From Cellvibrionaceae bacterium (GTDB taxonomy: Bacteria; Pseudomonadota; Gammaproteobacteria; Pseudomonadales; Cellvibrionaceae), in assembly GCA_021151525.1 (NCBI GenBank), contig JAGKXD010000023.1, forward strand, positions 26,470 to 90,469: a stretch of 64,000 nucleotides of DNA, given 5' to 3'. This document shows, one piece after another, positions 38,078 to 48,125 of this stretch. A program made the translations under genes and the position numbers. The notes under the pieces were generated by a model that was not told where the DNA came from, made no database searches, and saw only the letters and a program-made list of their open reading frames with translations. How positions within the stretch are numbered: the first letter of the stretch is position 1; each line of letters begins with the position of its first letter.

Positions 38078-39292
38078 TTATATCAAGTTCTTACGCAACT
38101 TGGTGATCAGCTCACGCGCCTCACGAGGCTTCAATCGTTTACCGTATGGATCGCGCACGCGAATCAAATAATCGCCAGGTTTTCCAGTAACCACGACCAA
38201 ATAGCCAGGTGCATCTTTTAAGACTTTCTCATCATCGCGAGTTGAATAAGGGGCAGATTCAAAAGCCTCGCCTTTCAGCATATTGGCGGTGACTTTTTCC
38301 AAACTGTAAGGAGTAGTTGCCGGTTTTGCTGGGCCAGTGCCAATGTGGAGCAAACGTTTAAACCAACCGGGCTTGGCATCTTCTGGATTTTTGTAATAGA
38401 CATAGTAGATGCCCGTGTTTGAATCTGACTCAAACAACTGGAAGCCATCGCGCTTAGCGGCATAAGCAATAGTCGCCATGGTACGGGTTTTATCCAACTT
38501 CAAGATCATCACGGGTTCATTTTTGAACATCCCCAATGAAGCTTTAGCCGCAGTATTGCCACCAATACCTTGCGCCAACATTGATGTGCCGCCAGTTTCT
38601 GCACTGTCGCTCGCCAAGGTTGCAGACAACTCATCCAACAGCCATTTTTCACGCTCAGCATTCATGGATTTTGCCGGCCATTCTGGGTCAACTGTCGGTT
38701 TGGTTGCGCCAGCAACATTCATGTGGGTGATATGGATTTCGCTGGTTTCAGGCTGAATACCTTGATCGATTTGCAGACGATATCTGTCTTGGCTATTAAG
38801 ATCAGTTTTGAACTGCAGCCAACCTGTTTCAATAATCCCCTGCTTCAAATCAGCACGGGTTACGCTTAGGTTATTGGAGTTCAGGAAGTTGCGGATACGT
38901 GGCCACAGCTCGCCGGGAGCGGCGTTTACCAGAATCCACGAGTTTTCGCCTACACGCTGAATTTTAACGTTGTCCTGCAACATGTTGGCCGACAAAGGCA
39001 TGGGGCGCGGTACTTCGTATTCAGAAGCGGTAGCGTCGTAGCCGAAATCGGCAGCGCTAATAGGCGGAATTGGGTAGAGCTCGCCCATGGCTTCTTTATT
39101 GGTGCCCGCTGGCAATACCAGAGGAGGCAAGCTGTCAGCCTTCAGATAATCGTTTTCGCGATTGCGGAAAATACCATCATCGCCAAAAAATATGCCGCAA
39201 CCTGAGAGTGAAACACTTAAACACGCCAAGCATCCTAAACGAACCAAGCCTGATACAACGGGGGTCTTGGCCTTTGCAGTCATTAAATTCAT
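38078..39292 (-). CDS. bamC: Outer-membrane assembly factor BamC
   Basis: A 404-residue lipoprotein (lipobox LSVSLSGC, about residue 33) of the BAM complex that inserts beta-barrel proteins. The unstructured N-terminal lasso (NDYLKADSLPPLVLPAG) binds BamD; two helix-grip domains follow (~100-200 and ~250-400). It is larger than E. coli BamC (344). In most relatives it follows dapA directly; here an MFS gene lies between them. Confidence 0.92.
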   Translation of the reverse strand: MNLMTAKAKTPVVSGLVRLGCLACLSVSLSGCGIFFGDDGIFRNRENDYLKADSLPPLVLPAGTNKEAMGELYPIPPISAADFGYDATASEYEVPRPMPLSANMLQDNVKIQRVGENSWILVNAAPGELWPRIRNFLNSNNLSVTRADLKQGIIETGWLQFKTDLNSQDRYRLQIDQGIQPETSEIHITHMNVAGATKPTVDPEWPAKSMNAEREKWLLDELSATLASDSAETGGTSMLAQGIGGNTAAKASLGMFKNEPVMILKLDKTRTMATIAYAAKRDGFQLFESDSNTGIYYVYYKNPEDAKPGWFKRLLHIGTGPAKPATTPYSLEKVTANMLKGEAFESAPYSTRDDEKVLKDAPGYLVVVTGKPGDYLIRVRDPYGKRLKPREARELITKLRKNLI

Positions 39293-39506
39293 GAAAATTC
39301 TCTAAGAGGATAAAACCGAATATCTTATTGCCAAATCTTGCGCATCAATCTGCACATTCCGGGGCTTGCTTCTAGACACGGGCAAGCTGATAAAGTTCGA
39401 GTGTACTTGGATATCCACCCAGACAGAGTGAATATCCGCTGGCGACACATCAGGGTCGCCAGCTTAAGTTATTGCGCTGACGACTGCAGCACTATTTTTA
39501 GTAGTT

Positions 39507-40886
39507 TTACAAATCAGTAATTGGCTTGTACCTAGGCACCAAAGAAAGCATGATACCCAAGGCAACCAGATAAGCCACCGCACAAATGCCAAACATAATG
39601 GCGTAGCCGGTATATATCTGCCCCAAAGCACCATAGTAATCAAACAACCAGCCACCAAGGATGGACATAACTACCCCGCCCATTCCGCCCGCCATACCAC
39701 CAATACCTACTACGGATGCAACCGCTTTTTTCGGGAACATATCAGATACAGTCGTAAAAATATTGCAGGACCATGCTTGGTGGGCTGATGCACCTACACC
39801 GATTAACAACACCGGAACCCAATAGCTGTAGTGACCGAAAGGCTGCGCCAATAAGACCACCAATGGAAACAGCGCAATAACGAACATGGCACGGATTCGA
39901 CCATCGTAAGGGTTGAGCCCTTTGTTAATAAAGTAAGTAGGAAACCAACCGCCGCCAATACTACCAACCATGGTCATGCTGTAAAGCACAGCCAGAGGCA
40001 ACATGATATCGGCTTTACCCAAACCAAATTGTGCTTCCAGGTATTTAGGCAGCCAGAAAAGGTAGAACCACCAAACACCATCGGTCATAAATTTGCCGAA
40101 AGTAAACGCCCAAGTTTGGCGATAGCCCAATAATTTAAACCACGAAGTTTTCACTTCAGCCGCATCAGCCTTGGCAACATCCTGATCGCAATCACTGTTG
40201 ATGTAATCCAACTCAGCTTTAGACAAACGCTTTTGTTTATTTGGGGCATCGTAGAATGTAATCCAGAAACCCATCCACAAAAAGCCCACAGCACCAATCA
40301 AAATAAACGCCGTTTGCCACCCCCAATGAATGGCAATCCAGGGCACCACCAAAGGAGCCAAAATAGCCCCCACATTAGCGCCTGAGTTAAAAATACCGGT
40401 CGCAAAAGAGCGTTCTTTTTTAGGGAAATATTCAGCAGTCGCTTTAATGGCAGCAGGAAAATTACCCGCCTCACCAAACGCCAAGACAGCGCGCGACACC
40501 ATAAACCCAGCAATTGAAACGGGGACGGCAACTAAACCTGCCAAGGCTAAAAGATTGCTGGTGAGCGCACCAAGAGGAATGGCGTAGGCGTGCATGATTG
40601 CGCCAAGCGACCAAACTATAATGGCCACCACGTAACCAGTTTTGGTGCCCAACTTATCGATAATGCGGCCAGCAAATAGCATGGAAATAGCATAAACAAA
40701 CTGGAAAACAGCGGTGATTCTGCCGTAATCACTATTGGTCCAACCAAACTCTTTGGAAAGATCGGGAGCGAGCAGACTAAGAACTTGTCGATCGAGGTAA
40801 TTAACGGTGGTAGCAAAAAAAATCAGCGCACAAATAGTCCACCGATACCTGCCAATATTGGCATTAATTGAATTGATACTGCTCAT
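39507..40886 (-). CDS. MFS transporter, anion:cation symporter family (hexuronate-type)
   Basis: A 459-residue major-facilitator protein with about 12 helices. RWTICALIFFATTVNYLDRQ at the start is the typical TM1 of the ACS family (ExuT, GarP, GudP), and the loop-2/3 motif reads GRIIDKLGTKTGY. The likely substrate is a uronate or similar sugar acid, proton-coupled, in the inner membrane. It sits between dapA and bamC, an order I do not know from other genera, so it may be an insertion. A perfect palindromic operator candidate lies 70 bases upstream, so it is probably regulated apart from its neighbours. Confidence 0.88.
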   Translation of the reverse strand: MSSINSINANIGRYRWTICALIFFATTVNYLDRQVLSLLAPDLSKEFGWTNSDYGRITAVFQFVYAISMLFAGRIIDKLGTKTGYVVAIIVWSLGAIMHAYAIPLGALTSNLLALAGLVAVPVSIAGFMVSRAVLAFGEAGNFPAAIKATAEYFPKKERSFATGIFNSGANVGAILAPLVVPWIAIHWGWQTAFILIGAVGFLWMGFWITFYDAPNKQKRLSKAELDYINSDCDQDVAKADAAEVKTSWFKLLGYRQTWAFTFGKFMTDGVWWFYLFWLPKYLEAQFGLGKADIMLPLAVLYSMTMVGSIGGGWFPTYFINKGLNPYDGRIRAMFVIALFPLVVLLAQPFGHYSYWVPVLLIGVGASAHQAWSCNIFTTVSDMFPKKAVASVVGIGGMAGGMGGVVMSILGGWLFDYYGALGQIYTGYAIMFGICAVAYLVALGIMLSLVPRYKPITDL

Positions 40887-40955
40887 GTTTTCTCTCTGTC
40901 TGGTTACGTTTTTATATACCCATTACGATTACTGAAAATCGCTTTTGATTGTTGT

Positions 40956-40969
40956 GTTTGGTACCAAAC
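40956..40969. promoter_or_regulatory. Perfect 14-bp palindrome, operator candidate for the MFS gene
   Basis: GTTTGGTACCAAAC is fully self-complementary and lies in the MFS upstream region. The form NTTGGTACCAAN is like sites of GntR/FadR-type uronate regulators. No such regulator gene is in the window. Confidence 0.55.
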
Positions 40970-41078
40970 CGATGCCGATTGGAAAACTTTATAATTATTT
41001 GTAGTACTACTTAAGGTGAAGCTAGATGAAAATCATAACGCAGCCCTGCCGTTGAATAACAGCAGGACTACAAGTTAT

Positions 41079-41948
41079 TTATTTTGCTGCTTGCATTGCA
41101 GCAGCGACTTGCGCTTGATATTGCTCAGACAGGCGAGTCAACGGCAAACGGATGCCAGATTTAATCAAACCCAACTGCTCTACTGCCCATTTAACAGGGA
41201 TAGGATTGGATTCAACAAACATTGCATCGTGTAATGGCAACAAGCGCTGGTTAATTGCACGCGCTTCGTCTGCGTTACCAGCCAAGGCCAACTCACACAT
41301 ACGCGCGATTTGATTAGGTACTACGTTGGCGGTTACCGAGATATCGCCTTTGCCACCCAAAAGAATAAGCTCAACCGCAGTTGCATCGTCACCCGAAGTA
41401 ACCGCAAAACCAGTTGGCGCACGCTCGATCAAATCTTTCGCGCGAACCAAATCACCGGTTGCATCTTTAATACCGATGATGTTCGGAACTGTTGCAATAC
41501 GCAAAACGGTATCGTTTTTCATATCAACGCCCGTACGGCCAGGTACGTTGTATAGAATTTGTGGAATCGCCACTGATTGTGCGATGTGTTGATGATGCAA
41601 AAACAAACCTTCCTGAGTGGGTTTGTTGTAATACGGAGTAACAAGCAAACAAGCATCCACGCCAGCATCTTTTGCGGCTTGGGTAAGCTCAACAGCTTCA
41701 GACGTAGAATTAGCACCCGTACCAGCAATAACTGGAATACGGCCATTCACTTGATCGACCACTTTTTTAATAACAGCCAAGTGCTCTTCAACACTCAAAG
41801 TGGCAGATTCACCCGTAGTGCCCACAGCTACTATCGCATGGGTGCCTTGCTCCAAGTGCCAATCAACCAATTTATGCAGGCTCGCCCAGTCGAGTGAGTT
41901 ATCTGCGTTCATTGGTGTTATTAGGGCAACCATACTACCTTGGATCAT
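41079..41948 (-). CDS. dapA: 4-hydroxy-tetrahydrodipicolinate synthase DapA
   Basis: A 289-residue class-I aldolase condensing pyruvate and aspartate semialdehyde in lysine and diaminopimelate synthesis. Catalytic Tyr is in YYNKPTQEGL, the Schiff-base Lys in GIKDATGDL and the GTTGES motif near the N-terminus. The ATG at 41948 (MIQGSMVALITPM) is preferred over the preceding TTG. Lys feedback inhibition is typical of Gram-negative homologues. Confidence 0.96.
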   Translation of the reverse strand: MIQGSMVALITPMNADNSLDWASLHKLVDWHLEQGTHAIVAVGTTGESATLSVEEHLAVIKKVVDQVNGRIPVIAGTGANSTSEAVELTQAAKDAGVDACLLVTPYYNKPTQEGLFLHHQHIAQSVAIPQILYNVPGRTGVDMKNDTVLRIATVPNIIGIKDATGDLVRAKDLIERAPTGFAVTSGDDATAVELILLGGKGDISVTANVVPNQIARMCELALAGNADEARAINQRLLPLHDAMFVESNPIPVKWAVEQLGLIKSGIRLPLTRLSEQYQAQVAAAMQAAK

Positions 41949-42069
41949 CAAAAGCTCCGTTAGCTAAACATGTAGCGCGCACTGAAAATTGGAAGGCGCA
42001 ATGGTACTGAGTGAAAAGCTGCGAGACAAGTAAAACCCCTGCCTCACAGGCGTTAATTCTAGGTTTTAC

Positions 42070-43125
42070 TTACTTTTTAAAGTCCAGCATACGCTGCAGC
42101 GGGATCATGGCTTGTCTTGCCAGCTCCGCATCCACAAAAATCTCGTTGTCATCACGATCGAATACATTAACCAGATTATCCAGCACATTCATCGCCATCC
42201 ATGGGCAGTTTGCGCAAGAGCGGCAAGTTGCACCGCTACCTGCGGTTGGGGCGATATGGAAAACCTTGCCTGGATTCAACTGCTGCATTTTGTAGAAAAT
42301 GCCTTGATCAGTCGCGACTATAAACTCTTTATTTGGCAGAGTTTGAGCGGCTTTGATCAGCTGAGATGTGGAGCCGGCAACATCCGCCAAATCCACTACT
42401 GCCTTGGGTGATTCTGGGTGCACGAGCACAGCAGCATTCGGATAAAGCGTTTTCAAATCCTCAACGCCCTTCGCCTTAAATTCTTCGTGAACGATGCAAG
42501 CCCCGTCCCACAAAAGAACATCGGCACCCGTTTTTTGCTGGACGTAAGTGCCCAAATGTTTATCCGGTGCCCACAGGATTTTTTTGCCTTGGCGATCAAG
42601 GTAGTCCACTACATCTAATGCAATACTTGAAGTTACCACCCAGTCAGCACGCGCTTTTACCGCGGCAGATGTATTGGCGTAGACCACTACAGTGCGATCA
42701 GGGTTGGCATCGCAGAAAGCCGAGAATTCATCGATAGGGCAACCCAAATCCAGCGAACAAGTCGCCTCCAGCGTAGGCATAAGCACGCGTTTATGTGGAG
42801 TGAGGATTTTGGCAGTTTCACCCATGAATTTTACACCGGCGACAATCAAAGTATCTGCCGAATGATTTTTGCCGAAGCGCGCCATCTCCAAAGAGTCTGA
42901 GACGCAGCCACCGGTTTCTTCAGCTAAAGCCTGAATCAATGGATCAGTGTAATAATGGGCAACCAATACAGCATTATGCTGTTTGAGCAAAGATTTAATA
43001 CGAGCGATGTAATCTGCCTGTTGTTCGGGCGTGTACTGCGGAGCATTCCAAGCGCGGGCAAGATGTTCGCGAACCAACTCCTGAGCATTACTGCTCGCCG
43101 CACCCAAATGTAGTAACTCAGTCAT
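42070..43125 (-). CDS. nadA: Quinolinate synthase NadA
   Basis: A ~351-residue [4Fe-4S] enzyme that makes quinolinate from iminoaspartate and DHAP for NAD synthesis. [41 protein letters not shown] and the final [13 protein letters not shown] hold the three cluster cysteines. The ATG at 43125 ([10 protein letters not shown]) has GGGGAAG upstream and is preferred to the TTG at 43140. nadB and nadC are elsewhere. Confidence 0.96.
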   Translation of the reverse strand: MTELLHLGAASSNAQELVREHLARAWNAPQYTPEQQADYIARIKSLLKQHNAVLVAHYYTDPLIQALAEETGGCVSDSLEMARFGKNHSADTLIVAGVKFMGETAKILTPHKRVLMPTLEATCSLDLGCPIDEFSAFCDANPDRTVVVYANTSAAVKARADWVVTSSIALDVVDYLDRQGKKILWAPDKHLGTYVQQKTGADVLLWDGACIVHEEFKAKGVEDLKTLYPNAAVLVHPESPKAVVDLADVAGSTSQLIKAAQTLPNKEFIVATDQGIFYKMQQLNPGKVFHIAPTAGSGATCRSCANCPWMAMNVLDNLVNVFDRDDNEIFVDAELARQAMIPLQRMLDFKK

Positions 43126-43325
43126 TGCCTGCTTCCCCAATTAAACCCAGCGTTGCCGCTAAAAACGAGGGCGCGATTCTAGCACAGAGCATGCTGAGCA
43201 GCACTGGAGGATTGTCAGGTTTACAAAGAGGGAGTCAAGCTGCGAAGTAATAAAATGCAAGAGCGCAAACAAAAAGAGGATGCCGCTCTGGCATCCTCTT
43301 TTATCATTAGCACTAGGGCTAAACA

Positions 43326-43401
43326 TGGTGGGTCGTGCGGGATTCGAACCTGCGACCAATTGGTTAAAAGCCAACTGCTCTACCGACTGAGCTAACGACC
43401 C
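43326..43401 (-). tRNA. tRNA-Lys (anticodon TTT), second of a tandem pair
   Basis: A 76-base cloverleaf on the minus strand with encoded CCA. It starts GGGTCGTTAGCTCAG, has anticodon TTT within CTTTTAA, and GGTTCGAATCC in the T-arm. It is identical to the copy at 43451 and lies 49 bases downstream of it. Confidence 0.97.
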
Positions 43402-43450
43402 AAACTCGGGCGTCTTAAATATTTACAGTACACATATCCAAGACTAAATA

Positions 43451-43526
43451 TGGTGGGTCGTGCGGGATTCGAACCTGCGACCAATTGGTTAAAAGCCAAC
43501 TGCTCTACCGACTGAGCTAACGACCC
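43451..43526 (-). tRNA. tRNA-Lys (anticodon TTT), first of a tandem pair
   Basis: Identical in all 76 bases to 43326-43401, again with encoded CCA and anticodon TTT. On the minus strand it is the promoter-proximal copy. Confidence 0.97.
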
Positions 43527-43901
43527 AAATGTCTTAATTGAGGAGACCTAATTAAGAGGCGCGTATAATAATGTTTTGCTTTAAAAAGACAAGCCTTTTT
43601 TGTATCTATCCCACTAAATCGAAAGGAAAAAAAGAGAATTGGCCATTAAAAATACAAGTTGTCATCAATGTGACAGCTTGGGCAACATATCTTTTGATCA
43701 TAAATAATCTATTTAATAAGTCGATTTCACTGCAAAACGCCAAACGCAAACTATTCTATGAATTGAGCGCTGTACTTTTGATGTACTCTCTCACCTGAAT
43801 GACAACCTCATCATGTGCAGAGATCGCCATGAATAAGATTTGCTCCTAATGGGCAAGAGCTCGGCTATTAGAACGATCACGCTTTGCGCAGAGAGCAATT
43901 C
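43527..43901. other. Intergenic region between tRNA-Lys and the GGDEF-EAL gene
   Basis: A 375-base AT-rich region. It holds the tRNA promoter (43555-43592) and the promoter of the plus-strand gene. A 75-codon frame at 43571 has no recognised features. Confidence 0.4.
43555..43592 (-). promoter_or_regulatory. Candidate promoter of the tRNA-Lys pair
   Basis: On the minus strand TTGTCT (43592-43587), an 18-base spacer and TTATAC (43568-43563) are followed by a GC-rich discriminator GCGCC, the type associated with stringent control of stable RNA genes. Confidence 0.45.
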
Positions 43902-46900
43902 ATGCACCGTGTGTCACCGCCTTTGGGGAAATTACAGCCTTACACACAGAGGCTGGCTCAGAATACGCTTGTCGCTATGGCATACCTTGTTACGGGGTGG
44001 CTTGGGCTGTGCGTACCCTTTACCTCATCCAAAATAACCCTTTTTTGGCTACCTACGGGCATTGCCATTGCAGCTTTGTATCGCTGGTCAATTCACATGT
44101 GGCCCGGCATTCTGCTGGGCGCACTTATGATTAACCTAACAACCGGCTCCAATCTTACAGTCAACACCTTGATTGCTCTGGGCAACACATTAGGTCCACT
44201 GACAACTCTCCTACTGCTCCGCCGCCTCAACTGCCAGGTTCACCTTATGCATAAAGCCAATGCTTTGTGCTTTTTTCTGATTTCCGTTTTCACAATGCTA
44301 ATACCTGCCTGCATTGGCAGCTTGGTGCTAGCCACCATAGCCGACTATCGTATTGATCTTTACAGCTTTTTAGCTTGGTGGATGGGCGATAGCTTGGGCG
44401 CTCTGCTTGCCGCCCCATTTTTGATTGGATTAACCCTAAACAACTTGCGCAGACTCTTTGACAGAAAAGCGGAAACCATTTGTATTCTCACTGTCAGCTT
44501 TTTTGTTGCGCTAATCTGCTTTCCGTTGAATAACTTTGGCAACAACTTACACCTTCCTATCGTATTCACCAGCTTTATTTGCGTGACTTGGGCCGCATTA
44601 CGCCTGGGGTTGTTGGGAGGCACACTATGTACGATTGGTTTTAGTTTTATTGCGATTTGGTCAACCGTAAATCACCTTGGCCCCTTTACTGCTGACACAC
44701 TCCACGTCAGCTACTATTTAATTTGGCTTTACTCAGCAAGCCTTACACTGTTGAGCTTAATGATTACAATTGCGAGCGCTGAAATTGCCTTCAATTCTCA
44801 ACAATTAATTGAAGTTAACTTAGCTCGGGAAGAACAACAAAAGCATATTGAAGCAGTCATTCAGACAATTCCTGATTTATTATTTGAGGTGGATCGCAAA
44901 GGCAACTGTCTGTCGGCGACTGGCTCCTCTCCGATTGCAGAATTTTCGGCAAAAGCCATTTTAGGGAAAAGCATCACAAGCATTTTGCCCCCCAAAACAC
45001 TGAGCACGTGGAAAAAGGCAATTACCGAAGCAGATGATTGGGGAATCTCTCAAGGAAAAACTATTGAGTACGATCATCAGCCCAACTCACTTTGGTTCGA
45101 GCTTTCAATTTCAAAACGATTGGGTGAGCATCGTGATGATGACCGCTTCATTTGTCTCGCGCGCAACATTACCAAACGCATGTTTGACCACAAAACGGAT
45201 CTCGCCAACGAACAACGCTTCCGTAATATTTTCGAAACTACTACTAACATCGCTGTTCAAGGGTACAACCGCTTCCATGAGGTTATTTTCTGGAACAAGG
45301 CCAGCGAGGAGCTTTACGGATTTAAGGCGTCCGAAGCTATGGGGCAAAAGCTGGAAGATTTAATTATTCCAGACTTTATGCGCAGTGGAGTTTATGAAGC
45401 CATTGAAAATTGGCATCTACTCGGACATGTAATTCCGTCCGGTGAAATTCCGTTACAAGATAAGAATGGAAACGAAGTTTGGGTTTATTCCAATCACGTG
45501 TTGATTGAAACTCCGAACGATAAAGAAATGTATTGCCTTGATATAGATTTAGGTCCACAACGCCGAGCATTGCAAAGCCTTGAGCAAGAATTGCAAGAGC
45601 GAAAACAAATTGAATTTGCGCTGCGCCAAAGCGAACAACGTTTGGAAAGCGCTCAAATGATGGCACGTGTTGCGCACTGGAGCTGGGAGCCAGACAGCGA
45701 CAACTATAGATTCAGTGCATCAATGACTGAGCTATTTAATTTATCCAACACTGCACTCACCGGACAACTTAAAAAATTTATTGCAAGCGCTGTATTAAGC
45801 CCAGACCGCAAAGCGTTTCGTCACGCATTACATAATTGCGTCACTAAAGCGCTCCCGCTCTCTATTGAAATTCAAATTAAAGTCAGCGGAAAACATTTTT
45901 GGTTGGATGCACAAGGGAGCATTAACATCAATGAAGGAACACCTACATTACAAGGTACCTTTCAAGACATCACCGAACGCAAGCGTTTAGAGGCAGCCCT
46001 CAGAATTGCCGCCACAGACTCCGCAGACGCACCCGACTTTTTCGAAACACTTTTGCGCTCACTAAACGACGCATTAGGGGCAGACTATGGATTAATTAGC
46101 CTGCACGATACTCACAATAATAACGAAGCCAACACGCATACTTTTCTCCACAATGGGCTACGAAAAGCCAACTTCAGTTATGTGCTTGCCAACACACCTT
46201 GCGCAGATATTGTACGCGATGGAACTTGCTTTATCGCGAACGGCGCCTTTGAACGCTACCCACACAACATCATGTACCAAGACAACAAAATTGAAGGAGT
46301 ACTAGGTGTTGCCATTAAAGATGCTGAAGGCGCAATTATTGGAAGCTTATTAGTAATGGCGGGTCACCCGCTTGCTACATCTGCGCAAGCACAATCTCTT
46401 ATGCTAATTTTTGCAGAACGCATTTCAGGTGAAATGCGCCGCGCAAATGATCAGGAAAAAATATTTAACCTAGCATTTTTTGATCCACTAACACGGCTTC
46501 CAAACCGTCGCATGATGCTAGATCGCTTAAAGCTGATTACTGCACAAAGCGCGCGCACCGGACAACATGCGGCATTATTATTTATCGATCTCGATCACTT
46601 TAAATTGCTTAATGACACACGCGGCCATCACATTGGCGACCAACTACTGATTCAGGTTGCTGAGCGCATTAGTAATTTTATTCGCGCCACAGATCTCGCC
46701 GTGCGCTTAGGCGGGGACGAATTTGTTGTTGTATTTGACAACCTGAGTTCCGATCCAGAACTTGCGGCAATTGAAGCAAAAACACGCGCAGAACAATTGC
46801 ATGAATTAATTAACCTACCCTACCCACTACAGCAAACAGTATTTCATTGCACAATTAGTATTGGTGTGAATTTGTTTAACCGGCAAACTAAATCGATTGA

Positions 46901-47789
46901 TGACTTATTGAGACATGCAGACGTTGCTATGTATCAAGCAAAAGACAGTGGACGCAATGCTATTCGCTTCTTTGACCCGCACATGCAATCGCGCCTTGAA
47001 GCACGCGCAACTATAGAAGCTGATTTGCGTCGCGCTTATGAATTAGCCAACCAGCTAATGCCTTACTACCAAATTCAGGTAGATTCACAAGGTCGCGCAC
47101 TGGGAGCAGAATTATTGTTACGCTGGAAGCACCCTACCAAAGGCATGATTCCACCATCAGACTTTATTCCAGTCGCCGAGCAAACTGGAATAATTGTAAA
47201 CATTGGCAAAGATGTTATTAAATTTGCCTGCGCACAAATTAATGCATGGAGCAAAAATCCTGATTACGAACACCTTACTATTTCAGTTAACGTGAGCCCC
47301 GTGCAATTTAATCAACAAAATTTTGTTGAAGATGTACTGCGAATTGTGCGAGAGAGCGAGATAAACCCTCAGCGCTTGAAACTCGAGCTAACCGAAAGTT
47401 CGCTCTTGAAAAATGTTGATCAAAGTATTGAGAAAATGCAGGAGCTGCAAGCACAGGGTATTGCATTTGCAATGGATGATTTTGGCATTGGCTACTCATC
47501 TCTTTCCTATTTGAAACGCTTACCGCTTTATCAATTAAAAATTGATCAATCCTTTGTGCGCGACATTACCATTGACCCTAATGATGCGATTATTGTTTGC
47601 ACCATTATCGCCATGGCGAAAAATATGAATTTAAATGTGCTCGCCGAAGGTGTAGAAACCAAAGAGCAAAAAGAATTTTTGGAACTGAATGGCTGCCCTA
47701 TTTTCCAAGGCTATTATTTTGGTCGCCCAGTTCCTATTGAAGAGTTTGAACAACAATTACAAGAGCGCTTAACACAACCGCACTATTAA
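43902..47789 (+). CDS. MASE1-PAS-GAF-GGDEF-EAL cyclic di-GMP signalling protein
   Basis: A 1295-residue membrane protein. A MASE1 sensor with about eight helices (residues ~15-290) precedes three PAS-like domains (~310-420, ~440-550, ~585-695), a GAF-like domain (~700-860), a GGDEF domain (~865-1035) and an EAL domain (~1045-1290). The GGDEF motif is intact (GGDEF, residues 937-941), with the inhibitory I-site RATD five residues ahead. In the EAL domain the signature reads ELL (Glu1070); DDFGIGYSSLSYL, KIDQSF and AEGVET are conserved. It may both make and break c-di-GMP. The ATG at 43902 is preferred to the TTG at 43884. Confidence 0.93.
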   Translation: MHRVSPPLGKLQPYTQRLAQNTLVAMAYLVTGWLGLCVPFTSSKITLFWLPTGIAIAALYRWSIHMWPGILLGALMINLTTGSNLTVNTLIALGNTLGPLTTLLLLRRLNCQVHLMHKANALCFFLISVFTMLIPACIGSLVLATIADYRIDLYSFLAWWMGDSLGALLAAPFLIGLTLNNLRRLFDRKAETICILTVSFFVALICFPLNNFGNNLHLPIVFTSFICVTWAALRLGLLGGTLCTIGFSFIAIWSTVNHLGPFTADTLHVSYYLIWLYSASLTLLSLMITIASAEIAFNSQQLIEVNLAREEQQKHIEAVIQTIPDLLFEVDRKGNCLSATGSSPIAEFSAKAILGKSITSILPPKTLSTWKKAITEADDWGISQGKTIEYDHQPNSLWFELSISKRLGEHRDDDRFICLARNITKRMFDHKTDLANEQRFRNIFETTTNIAVQGYNRFHEVIFWNKASEELYGFKASEAMGQKLEDLIIPDFMRSGVYEAIENWHLLGHVIPSGEIPLQDKNGNEVWVYSNHVLIETPNDKEMYCLDIDLGPQRRALQSLEQELQERKQIEFALRQSEQRLESAQMMARVAHWSWEPDSDNYRFSASMTELFNLSNTALTGQLKKFIASAVLSPDRKAFRHALHNCVTKALPLSIEIQIKVSGKHFWLDAQGSININEGTPTLQGTFQDITERKRLEAALRIAATDSADAPDFFETLLRSLNDALGADYGLISLHDTHNNNEANTHTFLHNGLRKANFSYVLANTPCADIVRDGTCFIANGAFERYPHNIMYQDNKIEGVLGVAIKDAEGAIIGSLLVMAGHPLATSAQAQSLMLIFAERISGEMRRANDQEKIFNLAFFDPLTRLPNRRMMLDRLKLITAQSARTGQHAALLFIDLDHFKLLNDTRGHHIGDQLLIQVAERISNFIRATDLAVRLGGDEFVVVFDNLSSDPELAAIEAKTRAEQLHELINLPYPLQQTVFHCTISIGVNLFNRQTKSIDDLLRHADVAMYQAKDSGRNAIRFFDPHMQSRLEARATIEADLRRAYELANQLMPYYQIQVDSQGRALGAELLLRWKHPTKGMIPPSDFIPVAEQTGIIVNIGKDVIKFACAQINAWSKNPDYEHLTISVNVSPVQFNQQNFVEDVLRIVRESEINPQRLKLELTESSLLKNVDQSIEKMQELQAQGIAFAMDDFGIGYSSLSYLKRLPLYQLKIDQSFVRDITIDPNDAIIVCTIIAMAKNMNLNVLAEGVETKEQKEFLELNGCPIFQGYYFGRPVPIEEFEQQLQERLTQPHY

Positions 47790-47811
47790 GATCTTGGAAT
47801 ATCCTAGATCT
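47789..47811. terminator. Short hairpin between convergent genes
   Basis: AGATCT...AGATCT with inner GGA/TCC pairing forms a weak 9-bp stem immediately after the GGDEF-EAL stop. It lacks a strong T-run, so a termination role is only possible. Confidence 0.35.
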
Positions 47812-48112
47812 CATTATCCAAGTGCCAACCTAGAATATGGCCCACCGCATCATAAACATTGCCAATAACCTCACAATCACAATAACCACCATGCTTGTTT
47901 AGCCATGGCACAACTGCCGCAGGATTAATGTTTCGTGCCATTAAAAAGGCAGTAGTATTTTTGAGTGTGTGATCACACACGAGAGATTCGTCGTTAAGGC
48001 AAGATAGAAGGTATTTCAATTCATCCACTGCTATAGGCAATGATGCAGACAAAACTTCTCGCTCATTTTGTTTGAATCGAGCCTTTAGCTGCTTCTTACG
48101 ATCGTCATCCAT
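47804..48112 (-). CDS. DUF2695 domain protein
   Basis: A ~102-residue protein starting MDDDRKKQLKARFKQNE at 48112. The C-terminal stretch CDHTLKNTTAFL, WLNKHGGYCDCEVIGNV is the DUF2695 pattern (His and Cys pairs that may bind metal). Function is unknown. It lies 13 bases after the queC stop and probably shares its transcript. Confidence 0.75.
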   Translation of the reverse strand: MDDDRKKQLKARFKQNEREVLSASLPIAVDELKYLLSCLNDESLVCDHTLKNTTAFLMARNINPAAVVPWLNKHGGYCDCEVIGNVYDAVGHILGWHLDNEI

Positions 48113-48125
48113 AAGTTTCTCGTGT

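Noticed and set aside
41045..41066. CCTGC/GCAGG inverted repeat after dapA
   Set aside because: A five-base stem without T-run; too weak to call a terminator.
43571..43798. 75-codon frame between tRNA-Lys and the GGDEF-EAL gene
   Set aside because: AT-rich with biased composition, no ribosome site, and it overlaps the candidate tRNA promoter.
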